Shown: positions 44,183 to 53,164, numbered from the stretch's first letter. The stretch: 64,000 nt of DNA from Paenibacillus paeoniae (GCF_003388735.1 NZ_QUBQ01000006.1:243773-307772), one strand, 5' to 3'. Program-made: numbers and translations. Notes: generated by a model from the sequence alone, not told the origin.

Positions 44183-45097
44183 TTAAGTGTTATTATGGCG
44201 TTTGCAACCAAATAAATAGCATCCTGAGTAAAGCGATGTTGTAAACTTTATCTTTGGAGTATATCCCGATAAAATACGCTCTATTAAAGATTGATATTGC
44301 ATATATTCTTCGTTCAAATGTTGTATATTCATATCTTTGTCTAGCTGCGTCCAAACTTCATTACATTCGTCTTGCTCACTACCTTCAATTTCTAACTGTT
44401 TTTCTTCCATCGCTATTTTCAGCTTTTCTTTAGCAGCTTCCATTCGATTAGTTTTAATCAAAACATATATGTATTCTTCAACCCAACTAGGCTGCTTATA
44501 ATATTCATTCCAACCTTTTTCGAACCATAATATTGACTCATTATATTCATTCATTTCATAGTAAAGTTCTGCTACTTCAACATTACCTACGAACTCATCA
44601 TCTGTTTCATTGAATGTTTCCAAGACCTTTTTCGCTCTAATATTTTCATTGAGTTCAATTAAACATTTTATATGAGAATACAAAGAATAATCCGATTCAG
44701 ATTTCGAACCCTTCAGAAATAATTCTGAAGCATCCTGCAATTCTCTCAAATGATATTTAGCAATTCCCAAATTATTAAAAGCTTCAGGAGTAGGCATTAT
44801 TTTAATGGATTGTGTTAATATATCTGATGCCTTCCTCCACTCATTTCTTTCAACATATATCTCACCTAACAAATTATATGGAAAATAAGAGGATGGAGTC
44901 ATCTGTAACACTTCATTTAATAACTCCTCTGCAATTTGACTATTGCTCTTCTCGTGATAATAAATCCAAGCAAGGTTAGTCAAAGATTGAATATCTCTAG
45001 ATTCTTTCACCGCTAGTTGAAAGGTTTTTAAAGCTTCTTCAAAATGATTCATCTCATATAGTTCTAATGCTCTTTGATTGGTATTCAGAATACACAA
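44183..45097 (-). CDS. Tetratricopeptide-repeat protein, AT-rich
   Basis: About 304 residues built from TPR-type helical pairs (LELYEMNHFEEALKTFQLAV, SLTNLAWIYYHEKSN, FPYNLLGEIYVERNEWRKAS, AFNNLGIAKYHLRELQDASE, VAELYYEMNEYNESILWFEK). No signal peptide or catalytic motif is seen; such proteins usually mediate protein-protein contacts. The frame opens with TTG at 45097 directly against GGAGG, so this TTG is too close; the CTG at 45088 or the ATT before it would be at normal spacing, suggesting a rare start codon or a mutated ATG. The gene is clearly more AT-rich than glmS or alkX and lies inside the proposed Tn7-like remnant as possible cargo. Confidence 0.75.
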   Translation of the reverse strand: MCILNTNQRALELYEMNHFEEALKTFQLAVKESRDIQSLTNLAWIYYHEKSNSQIAEELLNEVLQMTPSSYFPYNLLGEIYVERNEWRKASDILTQSIKIMPTPEAFNNLGIAKYHLRELQDASELFLKGSKSESDYSLYSHIKCLIELNENIRAKKVLETFNETDDEFVGNVEVAELYYEMNEYNESILWFEKGWNEYYKQPSWVEEYIYVLIKTNRMEAAKEKLKIAMEEKQLEIEGSEQDECNEVWTQLDKDMNIQHLNEEYMQYQSLIERILSGYTPKIKFTTSLYSGCYLFGCKRHNNT

Positions 45098-45203
45098 CCT
45101 CCAATAAATGATTTTTCTATACAGTTTATTGATTTGATCAACTATTCTGAAAATATAAATTGTAATTTTATATCGAAACTAAGGGAGAGAGCATTCTGAA
45201 TAC

Positions 45204-45242
45204 AAAAATGACTCTTAAGAATAAATATATTCTTAAGAGCCA
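45204..45242 (-). terminator. Terminator serving glmS
   Basis: Minus strand: GGCTCTTAAGAATA pairs with TTCTTAAGAGTCA, then TTTTTG. It lies about 115 bp beyond the glmS stop, after the transposon-end boxes, and before the TPR gene. It may end the glmS transcript. Confidence 0.75.
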
Positions 45243-45333
45243 TTATTATCAAACATAAATACAAATAATCAATCTTTGTTCTACAGTAACAATCTTTAAT
45301 ATAAATTATCGAACTTTGTTTTAAAGCTACACA
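45242..45333 (-). mobile_element. Putative Tn7-like transposon right end at attTn7
   Basis: Read on the minus strand from glmS, the stop TAG is followed by exactly 23 nt, then TGTGTAGC. Within the next 90 nt four boxes lie at 20-bp intervals: CAAAGTTCGATAAT (45318), TAAAGATTGTTACT (45298), CAAAGATTGATTAT (45278) and a weaker TTATGTTTGATAAT (45258). TGT termini and arrays of about 20-22 bp TnsB-binding boxes are features of Tn7-type ends, and Tn7 inserts about 25 bp after glmS. Combined with the tnsA relic 1.1 kb further on, the right-end call is plausible; binding has not been shown. Confidence 0.7.
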
Positions 45334-45356
45334 ACTATCGCTATTATCTCCTTCCC

Positions 45357-47189
45357 CTACTCCACCGTAACACTCTTCGCCAGATTCCTCGGCTTATCCA
45401 CATCGTGGCCTAGCGCCAGGGAGGCGTAATACGACAACAATTGCAATGGTACGACGGCAAGCGCTGGCGTCAGCAGCGGAAGCGTCCGCGGGATGGCGAA
45501 TGTCTCGTCGACGGACTTCGCGATCTCTTGCTCGGAGCCGCTATTCGCTATGGCAAGCACATGAGCACCGCGAGCCTTCACTTCCTTGATATTGCTCATC
45601 GTCTTCTCATAGAGCGCTTCTTGCGTCACCAGTGCAATCACCGGTACGCCTTCTTCGACTAAGGCGAGTGTGCCATGCTTAAGCTCGCCAGCCGCATAAG
45701 CCTCAGAGTGAATATACGAGATTTCCTTCAGCTTCAGCGAGCCTTCCTGTGCGACAGCATAATCGACGCCACGACCGATAAAGAACAAGCTCTTATGATG
45801 AGAGATGAATTCCGCTATCTGCTTCAACACCGGTGCCTGCTCCAGAATTTGCTCCACTTGCTCCGGCAGAGCGTGGAGTCCCGCGATCAGCTCTTCCACC
45901 GCAGCCCGCTCCTGCGATCCCAATACTTCTGCAAGATGCAGACTGAACAGATAGAAAGCGATCAACTGCGACGTATACGCTTTGGTCGAAGCGACAGCAA
46001 TTTCTGGTCCGGCCCAGGTGATGATGACATCATCCGCCTCGCGAGCGACCGAGCTGCCGACAACGTTCGTAATTGCCAGCACTCTGGCGCCCTTGCTTCT
46101 TGCTTCACGCAGCGCCGCCAGCGTATCCGCTGTCTCACCCGATTGGCTGACGACAATGACCAGCGTATCCGGGGTAATAATAGGCGAGCGGTAGCGATAT
46201 TCAGAAGCGACATCTGTCTCGACAGGAATGCGCACGAGCGACTCAATTACCGACTTGCCGACAAGTCCGGTATGGTAGGCGGTGCCGCAAGCGACAATAT
46301 GCACCTTGCGAAGCGATTTTATATAATCTTCCGACATCGATAGCTCTTTCAATTGTACGGACTTGCCATCATCCGAGATTCTGCCGCGCATCGTGTCGCG
46401 GTAAGCCTTCGGTTGTTCGTATATTTCCTTCAACATGAAATGATCGAATCCGGCTTTCTCCGCTGTAACAATATCCCAATCGACATGAACTATTTCCTTG
46501 GAAATAGTTTCGCCGCCGGTCGTCATCAGTTCGACACCACTCCGTGTCAATACGGCCATTTCGCCGTCGTTCAATATATACACATTCCGCGTATGCTCCA
46601 AAATAGCGGGAATATCCGAGCCGATAAAATTCTCGCCTTCGCCAATGCCGATAACTAACGGACTTGCGAAGCGGACCGCAACGAGTCGTTCCGGCTCGTA
46701 TTCCGTCAATACGCCAAGCGCGAATGCGCCGCGCATCCGTACAACCGCACGTTGCACCGCTTCGACAATATTACCGTTGTATTCGTCAGCGACAAGATGC
46801 GAGATGACCTCCGTATCCGTCTCCGACACGAATACATGGCCTTTAGCGATGAGTTCATCCTTTAGCTCCAAATAGTTTTCGACAATGCCGTTATGCACGA
46901 CCGAGAACTTGGCGGAATTGTCCGTATGCGGATGGGAATTGACATCCGATGGCTTGCCATGCGTCGCCCAGCGCGTATGCCCGATGCCGACAGAGCCTTC
47001 CAGCGGCTCACCCTTCAGCTTATCTTCGAGTACGGCTAGACGTCCCTTCGACTTCTTGATCTCAAGCCCGTTCGACGTGAAAACAGCAATCCCCGCAGAG
47101 TCGTACCCCCGGTACTCCAATTTCTTCAGACCTTCCAGCAAAATATCCTGAGAGCCGCGTTTACCAATATATCCTACGATACCACACAT
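45357..47189 (-). CDS. glmS: Glutamine-fructose-6-phosphate aminotransferase GlmS
   Basis: 610 residues, the normal length. The N-terminal glutaminase domain starts with the catalytic Cys after Met (MCGIVGYIGKRG) and holds YRGYDSAG, GHTRWATHG and NGIVENY. Two SIS domains bind fructose-6-phosphate (ACGTAYHTG, VVSQSGETADT, STKAYTSQ; then FIGRGVDYAVAQEGSLKLKE), ending in DVDKPRNLAKSVTVE, the conserved C-terminus. It makes glucosamine-6-phosphate, the first step to UDP-GlcNAc for peptidoglycan. The ATG has GGAGG 11 nt upstream. The leader carries a glmS ribozyme, so expression should fall when the product accumulates. The C-terminal coding end is the recognition part of attTn7 in Tn7 biology. Confidence 0.97.
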   Translation of the reverse strand: MCGIVGYIGKRGSQDILLEGLKKLEYRGYDSAGIAVFTSNGLEIKKSKGRLAVLEDKLKGEPLEGSVGIGHTRWATHGKPSDVNSHPHTDNSAKFSVVHNGIVENYLELKDELIAKGHVFVSETDTEVISHLVADEYNGNIVEAVQRAVVRMRGAFALGVLTEYEPERLVAVRFASPLVIGIGEGENFIGSDIPAILEHTRNVYILNDGEMAVLTRSGVELMTTGGETISKEIVHVDWDIVTAEKAGFDHFMLKEIYEQPKAYRDTMRGRISDDGKSVQLKELSMSEDYIKSLRKVHIVACGTAYHTGLVGKSVIESLVRIPVETDVASEYRYRSPIITPDTLVIVVSQSGETADTLAALREARSKGARVLAITNVVGSSVAREADDVIITWAGPEIAVASTKAYTSQLIAFYLFSLHLAEVLGSQERAAVEELIAGLHALPEQVEQILEQAPVLKQIAEFISHHKSLFFIGRGVDYAVAQEGSLKLKEISYIHSEAYAAGELKHGTLALVEEGVPVIALVTQEALYEKTMSNIKEVKARGAHVLAIANSGSEQEIAKSVDETFAIPRTLPLLTPALAVVPLQLLSYYASLALGHDVDKPRNLAKSVTVE

Positions 47190-47449
47190 AATTTAATAGA
47201 CCTCCGTCATCGGTATATTTCCCCGTCCAACGGATGCCCGCCTATGCGCAGCCAAGGCAGCTATGAAGTTGTCACATATTTATTCCTATAAGTCCATGCT
47301 GGAAGAGAGGTATCCCGTCAGCGCGGTACCTATATTCCATGAACGTCCACTATAAAAAGCGAAAAAACGTGTAACTCTCCTGCCCGAGCCAGCCCCACAG
47401 GCGGCATCGCAGACATAATGGGAGCAAATAATTGCAGCAGCCTGCCGCA

Positions 47450-47627
47450 CGTTTGTCAGATCAGTCGCCCGATCGTTTTGCGTTACGGCTTACGGTTGGC
47501 TTGCTATATACCGGAAGGTCCCCGCCGAAGACTTCGAACACCCTCACCTCGTCAGCTTCTGTATGAATGATACTCCACGGCACTTCTCAGAGCCGCATCC
47601 CCCATCCATCACAAAAGCTCTGGCGCT
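47450..47627 (-). ncRNA. glmS ribozyme-riboswitch
   Basis: On the minus strand the core features of the glmS ribozyme appear in order: AGCGCCAGAGCT with the expected cleavage A|GCGCC at 47627/47626, then GCTGACGAGGTGAGGG, TGTTCGAAGTCTTCGG, CGGGGACCTTCCGG, AAGCCAACCGTAAGC and the P4-type hairpin GATCGGGCGACTGATC. Binding of glucosamine-6-phosphate activates self-cleavage and lowers glmS mRNA. About 260 nt separate it from the glmS start, and this spacer holds no gene. Confidence 0.9.
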
Positions 47628-47974
47628 TGTGAATCACTTATAACCTCTATCCTCACTTTCCTTCTTGAATCATACTACCTATCATATTCATTTTACGGAA
47701 CTCGCGCAACCATTTTCTGAAAACAAACCAGAATCAACGAAAACCCATTTCTTGTAACAGGTATTGCCATTTCCGTATTTCTTATGCTATGATTTAACTA
47801 AATAATAATTGTGAAAATAATCACATAATTGAATTAACAATTCATGCGAATTGATAATCGATCCGTATTTATCATCGTTAACTGCCTTAGCTAAATATCA
47901 CTGCACCCAAGTATGTGAAATTTTTCTCAATACATATCCTTTACAACAGACCATTCATTGAAGGAGATGATCGT
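47628..47974. other. Divergent promoter region between glmS and the oxidoreductase
   Basis: Between the ribozyme and the plus-strand oxidoreductase gene there is AT-rich DNA (from about 47680 to 47930) that must hold both promoters. No specific -35/-10 pair was fixed and no other gene is seen. Confidence 0.5.
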
Positions 47975-49147
47975 TTGAAGCAAATCGTCATTTTAGGCGG
48001 AGGATACGCTGGGCTGTTATGTGCGCTGACTGTTCGGAAATTTGTCTACGATAATGAAGCTGTCGTCACCCTGATCAACCGCTCCCCCACCCATCAACTC
48101 ATGACCGAGCTTCATCGGCTTGCAGCCGGCAATCTGCCGGAACAGGCTGTCGCTCTGTCGCTCACAAAACTTCTCAAGGGCAAGCGAGTTCAGCTTGTCA
48201 CAGAAGAAGTCACCGGCATCGATACGGAGCAACGCGAAGTACGGACTAACGGCGGCGACTACAGCTACGATTATCTGGTCATTGCACTGGGCAGTCAGAC
48301 GGCCTTTTACGACATTCCAGGTCTGGAGAAGCATAGCTTGCCGTTGAAATCGATTCACGAGGCTAACCGAATCCATGCACATATCCGTCAATCCTTAGCC
48401 CGATACAAGAAAACCCGTCAGCAAGCCGATGCAACGTTTATTGTAGGCGGTGGCGGTCTGAGCGGCATCGAGATGATGGGCGAGATAGCCGATATGCTGC
48501 CCAAGTGGTGCGACGAATATCACATTGAGCCGGTAGAGGTGTCTCTGCTTGTCATCGAAGCCTCACCATCCATCCTTCCGGGATTCCCCGCTGAGCTTGC
48601 GGCGAGAGCCATGACGAGCCTGGAACGAAGAGGCGTGGAATGCATTGTCGGAGTTCCGATTGCCTCTTATCATTATCCTGTCATTCTGCTGAAAAACGGA
48701 CAGTCGATTGCGACTCATACATTGATCTGGACCGGCGGCATTCAAGGAAACCCCGTTGTGGCGAGCTCGAACATCGAGACACAGCGCGGACGCGCCATCG
48801 TTAATCCCTACTTACAATCCACATCCCACAACGATATCTTCGTGGCGGGCGACAGCGCAATCTGCTCCCAGGATAATGGTCTTCCGCTGCCGCCATCGGC
48901 TCAGCTTGCCTGGCAGATGGGAGAAGCGGTCGGCTATAACCTGTACGCCGTCATGAATGACATGCCACTCCAGCCCTTCAAGCCGGTCATCTACGGCAAG
49001 CTGGCCAGTCTGGGCCGGAAGGACGCCGTGGCCACGCTAGGCAAAAATGACAGGCAGTTAAAAGGGCTTCCCGCTTCCTTGATGAAAGAAGCCAGCAAAG
49101 CCAAATATTTGACCCATATTCGCGGACTCCAAGCTTATTTGCATTAA
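47975..49147 (+). CDS. Type II NADH dehydrogenase-like FAD oxidoreductase
   Basis: 390 residues from TTG at 47975, with AAGGAG 9 nt upstream; a longer frame from 47915 places extra residues before the ribosome binding site and is unlikely. FAD-binding start KQIVILGGGYAGLLCALTV, an ATG-equivalent site (YLVIALGSQTAF), NADH-binding VGGGGLSGIEMMGEIADM at about 165, and the second FAD motif DIFVAGDSAI. This is the pattern of Ndh/YumB-type enzymes that pass electrons from NADH to quinone at the membrane face. Its place between glmM and glmS is not shared with B. subtilis. A terminator follows that also serves glmM from the other side. Confidence 0.9.
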   Translation: MKQIVILGGGYAGLLCALTVRKFVYDNEAVVTLINRSPTHQLMTELHRLAAGNLPEQAVALSLTKLLKGKRVQLVTEEVTGIDTEQREVRTNGGDYSYDYLVIALGSQTAFYDIPGLEKHSLPLKSIHEANRIHAHIRQSLARYKKTRQQADATFIVGGGGLSGIEMMGEIADMLPKWCDEYHIEPVEVSLLVIEASPSILPGFPAELAARAMTSLERRGVECIVGVPIASYHYPVILLKNGQSIATHTLIWTGGIQGNPVVASSNIETQRGRAIVNPYLQSTSHNDIFVAGDSAICSQDNGLPLPPSAQLAWQMGEAVGYNLYAVMNDMPLQPFKPVIYGKLASLGRKDAVATLGKNDRQLKGLPASLMKEASKAKYLTHIRGLQAYLH

Positions 49148-49212
49148 GGCTGCTGTACGCTTCATTCTAAGCCAGGCTTTCCCACTACGACCATAGGTGC
49201 GATTAAATCAAT

Positions 49213-49260
49213 AAAGGACAGCAGAGCGAAGCATCATGCCTCCCCCTGCTGTCCTCTTTT
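49213..49260. terminator. Bidirectional terminator between the oxidoreductase and glmM
   Basis: AGGACAGCAG pairs with CTGCTGTCCT, with A's on the left and CTTTT on the right; both flanking genes end toward it. Confidence 0.85.
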
Positions 49261-49276
49261 ATCTATACAAATAAGC

Positions 49277-50617
49277 TTAACCTAATTCACGTTTCACCAC
49301 GTTAGCGATCTGGTCCACATACGCTTCCACCTGATCTTTATCCGGACCTTCGGCCATAACACGGATCAGTGATTCTGTACCGGATGGACGCACAAGCACG
49401 CGACCGTTGTCGCCCAGCTCCGCTTCCACCTGCTTCACAGCTTCCTCAATCGCAGTATTGCCGTTGTACAAGCTCTTGTCAGCTACGCGCACGTTCACCA
49501 GCTTTTGCGGGAACTTGCGCATCAAGCCTTTTAGCTCACTAAGCTTTTTGCCCGAAGCTGCTACTGTCTCAACAAGCTGCAGTCCTGTCAGAATACCGTC
49601 GCCAGTCGTAATATAATCCAGGAAGATGACATGGCCAGATTGCTCGCCACCCAGATTGTATCCGCCACGGCGCATCTCTTCCATGACGTAGCGATCGCCA
49701 ACAGCTGTCTTCGCTGTCTTCAGGCCGATGCTCTCGGTGCCCTTGAAGAAACCGATATTCGCCATAACGGTAGTCACGATCGTATCCTGAGCCAGCTTGC
49801 CATCCCGCTTCAAGCGATCGCCAACGATGCAGAGGATGAAGTCTCCATCGACTTCCTCGCCCTTCTCATCAATCGCAATCAGGCGATCGGCATCGCCGTC
49901 GAAGCTAAGTCCGAGATCAGCGCCGTACTCCAATACTTTCTCGCGCAGATATTCCGGATGCGTCGAGCCGACGCCTGCATTAATATTGCGACCGTCAGGC
50001 TCTGCGCCGACAGTCGTCACGTCCGCTCCAAGCTCGCGGAAGATTGCCGGAGCAAGCTCATAAGCCGCGCCGTTTGCGCAGTCCAGTACAATTTTCAAAC
50101 CGGAGAAGTCGCCTTTCACCGTTGTCTTCAAGAACTCCAGATAACGCTGTTTAGCATCTTCATCGATCGTCACAGTACCGATATCTCCGCCTACCGGACG
50201 AGGAAGCTCGTCCTTCTCTGCTTCCAGCAATGCCTCGATCTCAAGCTCTGTGTCATCAGACAGCTTGAAGCCGTCGCCCGCAATAAATTTAATGCCGTTA
50301 TCTTCTACAGGATTATGTGAAGCGGAGATCATTACACCGGCATCCGCACCCAATTCCTTGGTCAAATAAGCGACAGCAGGTGTCGAAACAACGCCTAGTC
50401 GCACAACGCTTGCTCCAATCGACAGTAGTCCGGCAATAAGCGCCGCTTCCAGCATCGGACCCGAGATACGGGTATCCAGACCGATGACTACTTTCGGCTG
50501 ATGAGCCGATCTTGTCAGGACGTAGCCTCCGCAGCGTCCAATCTTATAGGCCAGCTCGGGCGTAAGCTCTTCGTTGGCTACGCCGCGTACGCCGTCCGTT
50601 CCGAAATATTTCCCCAT
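49277..50617 (-). CDS. glmM: Phosphoglucosamine mutase GlmM
   Basis: 446 residues. MGKYFGTDGVRGVANEELTP is the family start; the phosphoserine loop ISASHNPVEDNGIK (Ser about 99), the metal loop DGDADRLIAID, the sugar-binding GGEQSGHVI and the phosphate-binding RPSGTESLIRVM are all present. It converts glucosamine-6-phosphate to glucosamine-1-phosphate for UDP-GlcNAc. The gene follows cdaR by 63 bp in the order cdaA-cdaR-glmM, which is conserved in Firmicutes; GlmM is reported to bind and restrain CdaA in several species. Confidence 0.97.
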   Translation of the reverse strand: MGKYFGTDGVRGVANEELTPELAYKIGRCGGYVLTRSAHQPKVVIGLDTRISGPMLEAALIAGLLSIGASVVRLGVVSTPAVAYLTKELGADAGVMISASHNPVEDNGIKFIAGDGFKLSDDTELEIEALLEAEKDELPRPVGGDIGTVTIDEDAKQRYLEFLKTTVKGDFSGLKIVLDCANGAAYELAPAIFRELGADVTTVGAEPDGRNINAGVGSTHPEYLREKVLEYGADLGLSFDGDADRLIAIDEKGEEVDGDFILCIVGDRLKRDGKLAQDTIVTTVMANIGFFKGTESIGLKTAKTAVGDRYVMEEMRRGGYNLGGEQSGHVIFLDYITTGDGILTGLQLVETVAASGKKLSELKGLMRKFPQKLVNVRVADKSLYNGNTAIEEAVKQVEAELGDNGRVLVRPSGTESLIRVMAEGPDKDQVEAYVDQIANVVKRELG

Positions 50618-50680
50618 ATGAATGTTTCCCCTCTATCCCCAATATTGTTGCATTCCTACTACGAATAACGTATAAACGGG

Positions 50681-52156
50681 CTATACAGTTGCGTCTTCTT
50701 TTTTCCAAGCTATTAAATGATTCGACGGAGTTCGACGATTTGCGTCCACCAGCGCATGCTGATTCCCGGACTTGTCACCGCCAGAGCGTGCATTTGCATT
50801 GCCTGACCCGCTTCCGTTATTACCCGGAGTAGCGCCCTCTGAGCCCTCATCCGGCGGATCGACCGGCGTGCCGCCAACCTCGGTATCCTCAGGATCATTG
50901 CCATTCGACACGGTCGGATCCATAATCTCGATTGTCGCGCTAAGCGATTGACCATCCCCCAGAACAGGCTGTACATAGGGAGGCAATTCTAGCTCCAACG
51001 CAATTGTATGTGTCCCTGGGTCAAGGCCGGCAACCTTCGCAACAATAGCGACATCATCCAGCACCACATCTGCAAGCACAGCCTCAGCGCCGCTAATCTC
51101 CAAATCCATCGTACCGCTCGCAGGCGTTAGAATTTGTGCGGTCAAGCCCGGTCCCGTGCCAGTTATCGAGATCGGCACATTAGACAGCTTCTTGGTCGTA
51201 GCTACCTCAACTACGATCGTAAGCTCTATCTCTCCCGGATTGACAGCCTGAATATGGTCAACAGGCGGTGCCTTCACCTTAATCGTGCCTGATTGCTTCA
51301 CCTTCGACAGATCAAGCACAGCGCCGTCATAGATGGATATCGCGTCCAGGTCCTCTTGCGAGGCATAGACCGTTACGAAGTCCACACTAGGCTTCACAGA
51401 CACAAGACTCATATCCTCAGGGAGTTCTCCCGAATACCGAAGCTGCAATGGGACTTGCTTGAATGGGAGCGTCACCTTAACCTCAGCATGAATCGTAGAG
51501 GGCTTAACAATCGCGCCTGTGATCTCCTGCCCTTCGGTGTCATAGACGACAAGCTTTGCCTTCTTGTTCACGACGGTTTTATCTGCATTCGACACATCTA
51601 TCGACGCTGCAACCAGACCAACCTTGTCCATATCATCCTTGGGCAACGTAACCTGAACGGCGCTGCCGCCTTCAGACACAATCTCCGGTCCGCCAAGCAC
51701 AAAGCCCGCGGCCACATCGCCTTCTACCATCACTTGTGCATCAAAGCTCTTGGTGACGATCTCCTCGATCCGCACGGTCACCTTCCTTGGCGACAGCTCC
51801 ACTTCCTTGATGCCTCGCGGCAGCTTGACGATGAGCGGCAGCTCCTGTATTCCCGGCTTCAATCCAGCCAAGTCCACATTCACAATATAGTCCGAGTTGG
51901 AAGCCGCGTACAAGCTTGAGATCTTGCCCTCTACTACGATTCTGGCCACGGTTGGTTCCATAGCGGATAGTACGTACTTCTCCTCATCCAGCCCGATAGG
52001 AACAATCGTAGCCGCTTCGATAATCTTCGTATCTATGCTGGAGGTCAAGGACTGTGGTGACGTCTCCGGGTCGATATGTACAACGGCAAACAACAGTATG
52101 CCTAGCAAAACAGAAATGATTTTCAGCGCAGTAGGATGACTTAGCCATTTATCCAT
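50681..52156 (-). CDS. cdaR: CdaA regulator CdaR (YbbR-domain protein)
   Basis: 491 residues. One N-terminal membrane anchor (about 10-27, ALKIISVLLGILLFAVVHI) is followed by a series of extracellular YbbR repeats (for example LAGLKPGIQELPLIVKLPRG, VDLAGLKPG-like turns, VTVRIEEIVTKSF) and a Gly/Ser/Asn-rich tail (NNGSGSGNANARSGG). The membrane-anchored repeats are typical of CdaR, which modulates the diadenylate cyclase CdaA. Only one base separates it from cdaA and an AAGGGAG precedes the ATG, so the two are translationally close. The tail is longer and more polar than usual. Confidence 0.93.
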   Translation of the reverse strand: MDKWLSHPTALKIISVLLGILLFAVVHIDPETSPQSLTSSIDTKIIEAATIVPIGLDEEKYVLSAMEPTVARIVVEGKISSLYAASNSDYIVNVDLAGLKPGIQELPLIVKLPRGIKEVELSPRKVTVRIEEIVTKSFDAQVMVEGDVAAGFVLGGPEIVSEGGSAVQVTLPKDDMDKVGLVAASIDVSNADKTVVNKKAKLVVYDTEGQEITGAIVKPSTIHAEVKVTLPFKQVPLQLRYSGELPEDMSLVSVKPSVDFVTVYASQEDLDAISIYDGAVLDLSKVKQSGTIKVKAPPVDHIQAVNPGEIELTIVVEVATTKKLSNVPISITGTGPGLTAQILTPASGTMDLEISGAEAVLADVVLDDVAIVAKVAGLDPGTHTIALELELPPYVQPVLGDGQSLSATIEIMDPTVSNGNDPEDTEVGGTPVDPPDEGSEGATPGNNGSGSGNANARSGGDKSGNQHALVDANRRTPSNHLIAWKKEDATV

Positions 52157-52157
52157 G

Positions 52158-52991
52158 TCATTCTCCCTTCCGCTTCCATAACGCAGCGATGCCGCGCTTC
52201 TCCTTGTCCTTGCCGTTCACGGTCGGCGTCAATTCTTCGAACAGCTTGGAGATAAGCGATTCTTCGTTGATATCCCGGACGATCATGCCATTAATCGAGA
52301 GCGAGACTTGACCCGTCTCCTCCGATACAGCGACGGACAGCGCATCACTGACTTCGCTGACCCCGATAGCGGCACGATGTCTAGTACCGAGTTCTTTGCT
52401 GATAAAAGGATTCTCCGATAGCGGCAAATAACAGCCCGCCGCCATAATCTGACTACCGCGAATGATGACCGCTCCGTCATGAAGCGGCGAATTCGGCGTG
52501 AAGATGTTAATCAGAAGCTCCGATGTAATACGAGATTCCAGCGGAATGCCCGACTCAATCAGCTCAGTCACACCCGTCTTCCGTTCGAAGACGATCAGCG
52601 CCCCCACCTTCCGCTTCGCCATATGCTGCACAGCACGGATAATTTCCTCTAGCTGCTCACTAAGCGCATTCCGCTCCAGCGAAGACGTTCGGGAGAACAG
52701 ATTGCCCCGGCCAAGCTGCTCCAGCGCGCGCCTCAGCTCCGGCTGGAAGATGATCACGACTGTAATGATCCCCCATGTGAACATCTGGTTCATCAGCCAC
52801 TTGAGCGTATAAAGATTGAACCATGTGCTGATCGCCCATGTGGCGACCAGCACGAATATGCCCTTCAGAAGCTGCACCGCACGTGTACCGCGAACAAGTA
52901 AAATCAATTTATAAATAATATAGCTAACGATGCCGACATCGATAATATCCTTTAACCAATCCTGCCATGTCGAATCTGTAAAGTAGCTCAT
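52158..52991 (-). CDS. cdaA: Diadenylate cyclase CdaA
   Basis: 277 residues. Three membrane segments at about 15-95, then a DAC domain with the catalytic DGAVIIRG (about 171-178) and RHRAAIGVSE (about 204-213). It joins two ATP into c-di-AMP, an essential messenger for potassium, osmotic and wall homeostasis in Firmicutes. It is the first gene of a cdaA-cdaR-glmM operon; a terminator at 53122-53153 cuts it off from sigW-rsiW upstream. Confidence 0.96.
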   Translation of the reverse strand: MSYFTDSTWQDWLKDIIDVGIVSYIIYKLILLVRGTRAVQLLKGIFVLVATWAISTWFNLYTLKWLMNQMFTWGIITVVIIFQPELRRALEQLGRGNLFSRTSSLERNALSEQLEEIIRAVQHMAKRKVGALIVFERKTGVTELIESGIPLESRITSELLINIFTPNSPLHDGAVIIRGSQIMAAGCYLPLSENPFISKELGTRHRAAIGVSEVSDALSVAVSEETGQVSLSINGMIVRDINEESLISKLFEELTPTVNGKDKEKRGIAALWKRKGE

Positions 52992-53121
52992 ACGCCAACC
53001 CCCAACTGCAGACCACGTCAGTATGTCTATAATCGCGTTTCAACTTTATTATTTTCTATATCGGGGATTGGAAATCCTTTATTTTAAAATTATTTTCAGA
53101 ATTTTTTTCAAAATGTTGTAG

Positions 53122-53153
53122 AAAAAAAAGCTCCCCTTGTTCAAAAGGGAAGC
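53122..53153 (-). terminator. Terminator of the sigW-rsiW unit
   Basis: GCTTCCCTT pairs with AAGGGGAGC (one mismatch), followed on the minus strand by TTTTTTTT, just past the rsiW stop at 53165. It is followed by an AT-rich stretch that should hold the cdaA promoter. Confidence 0.8.
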
Positions 53154-53164
53154 CTCTATGCACC

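Noticed and set aside
47915..47974. N-terminal extension of the Ndh-like protein
   Set aside because: The ribosome binding site AAGGAG lies inside it and points to the TTG at 47975.
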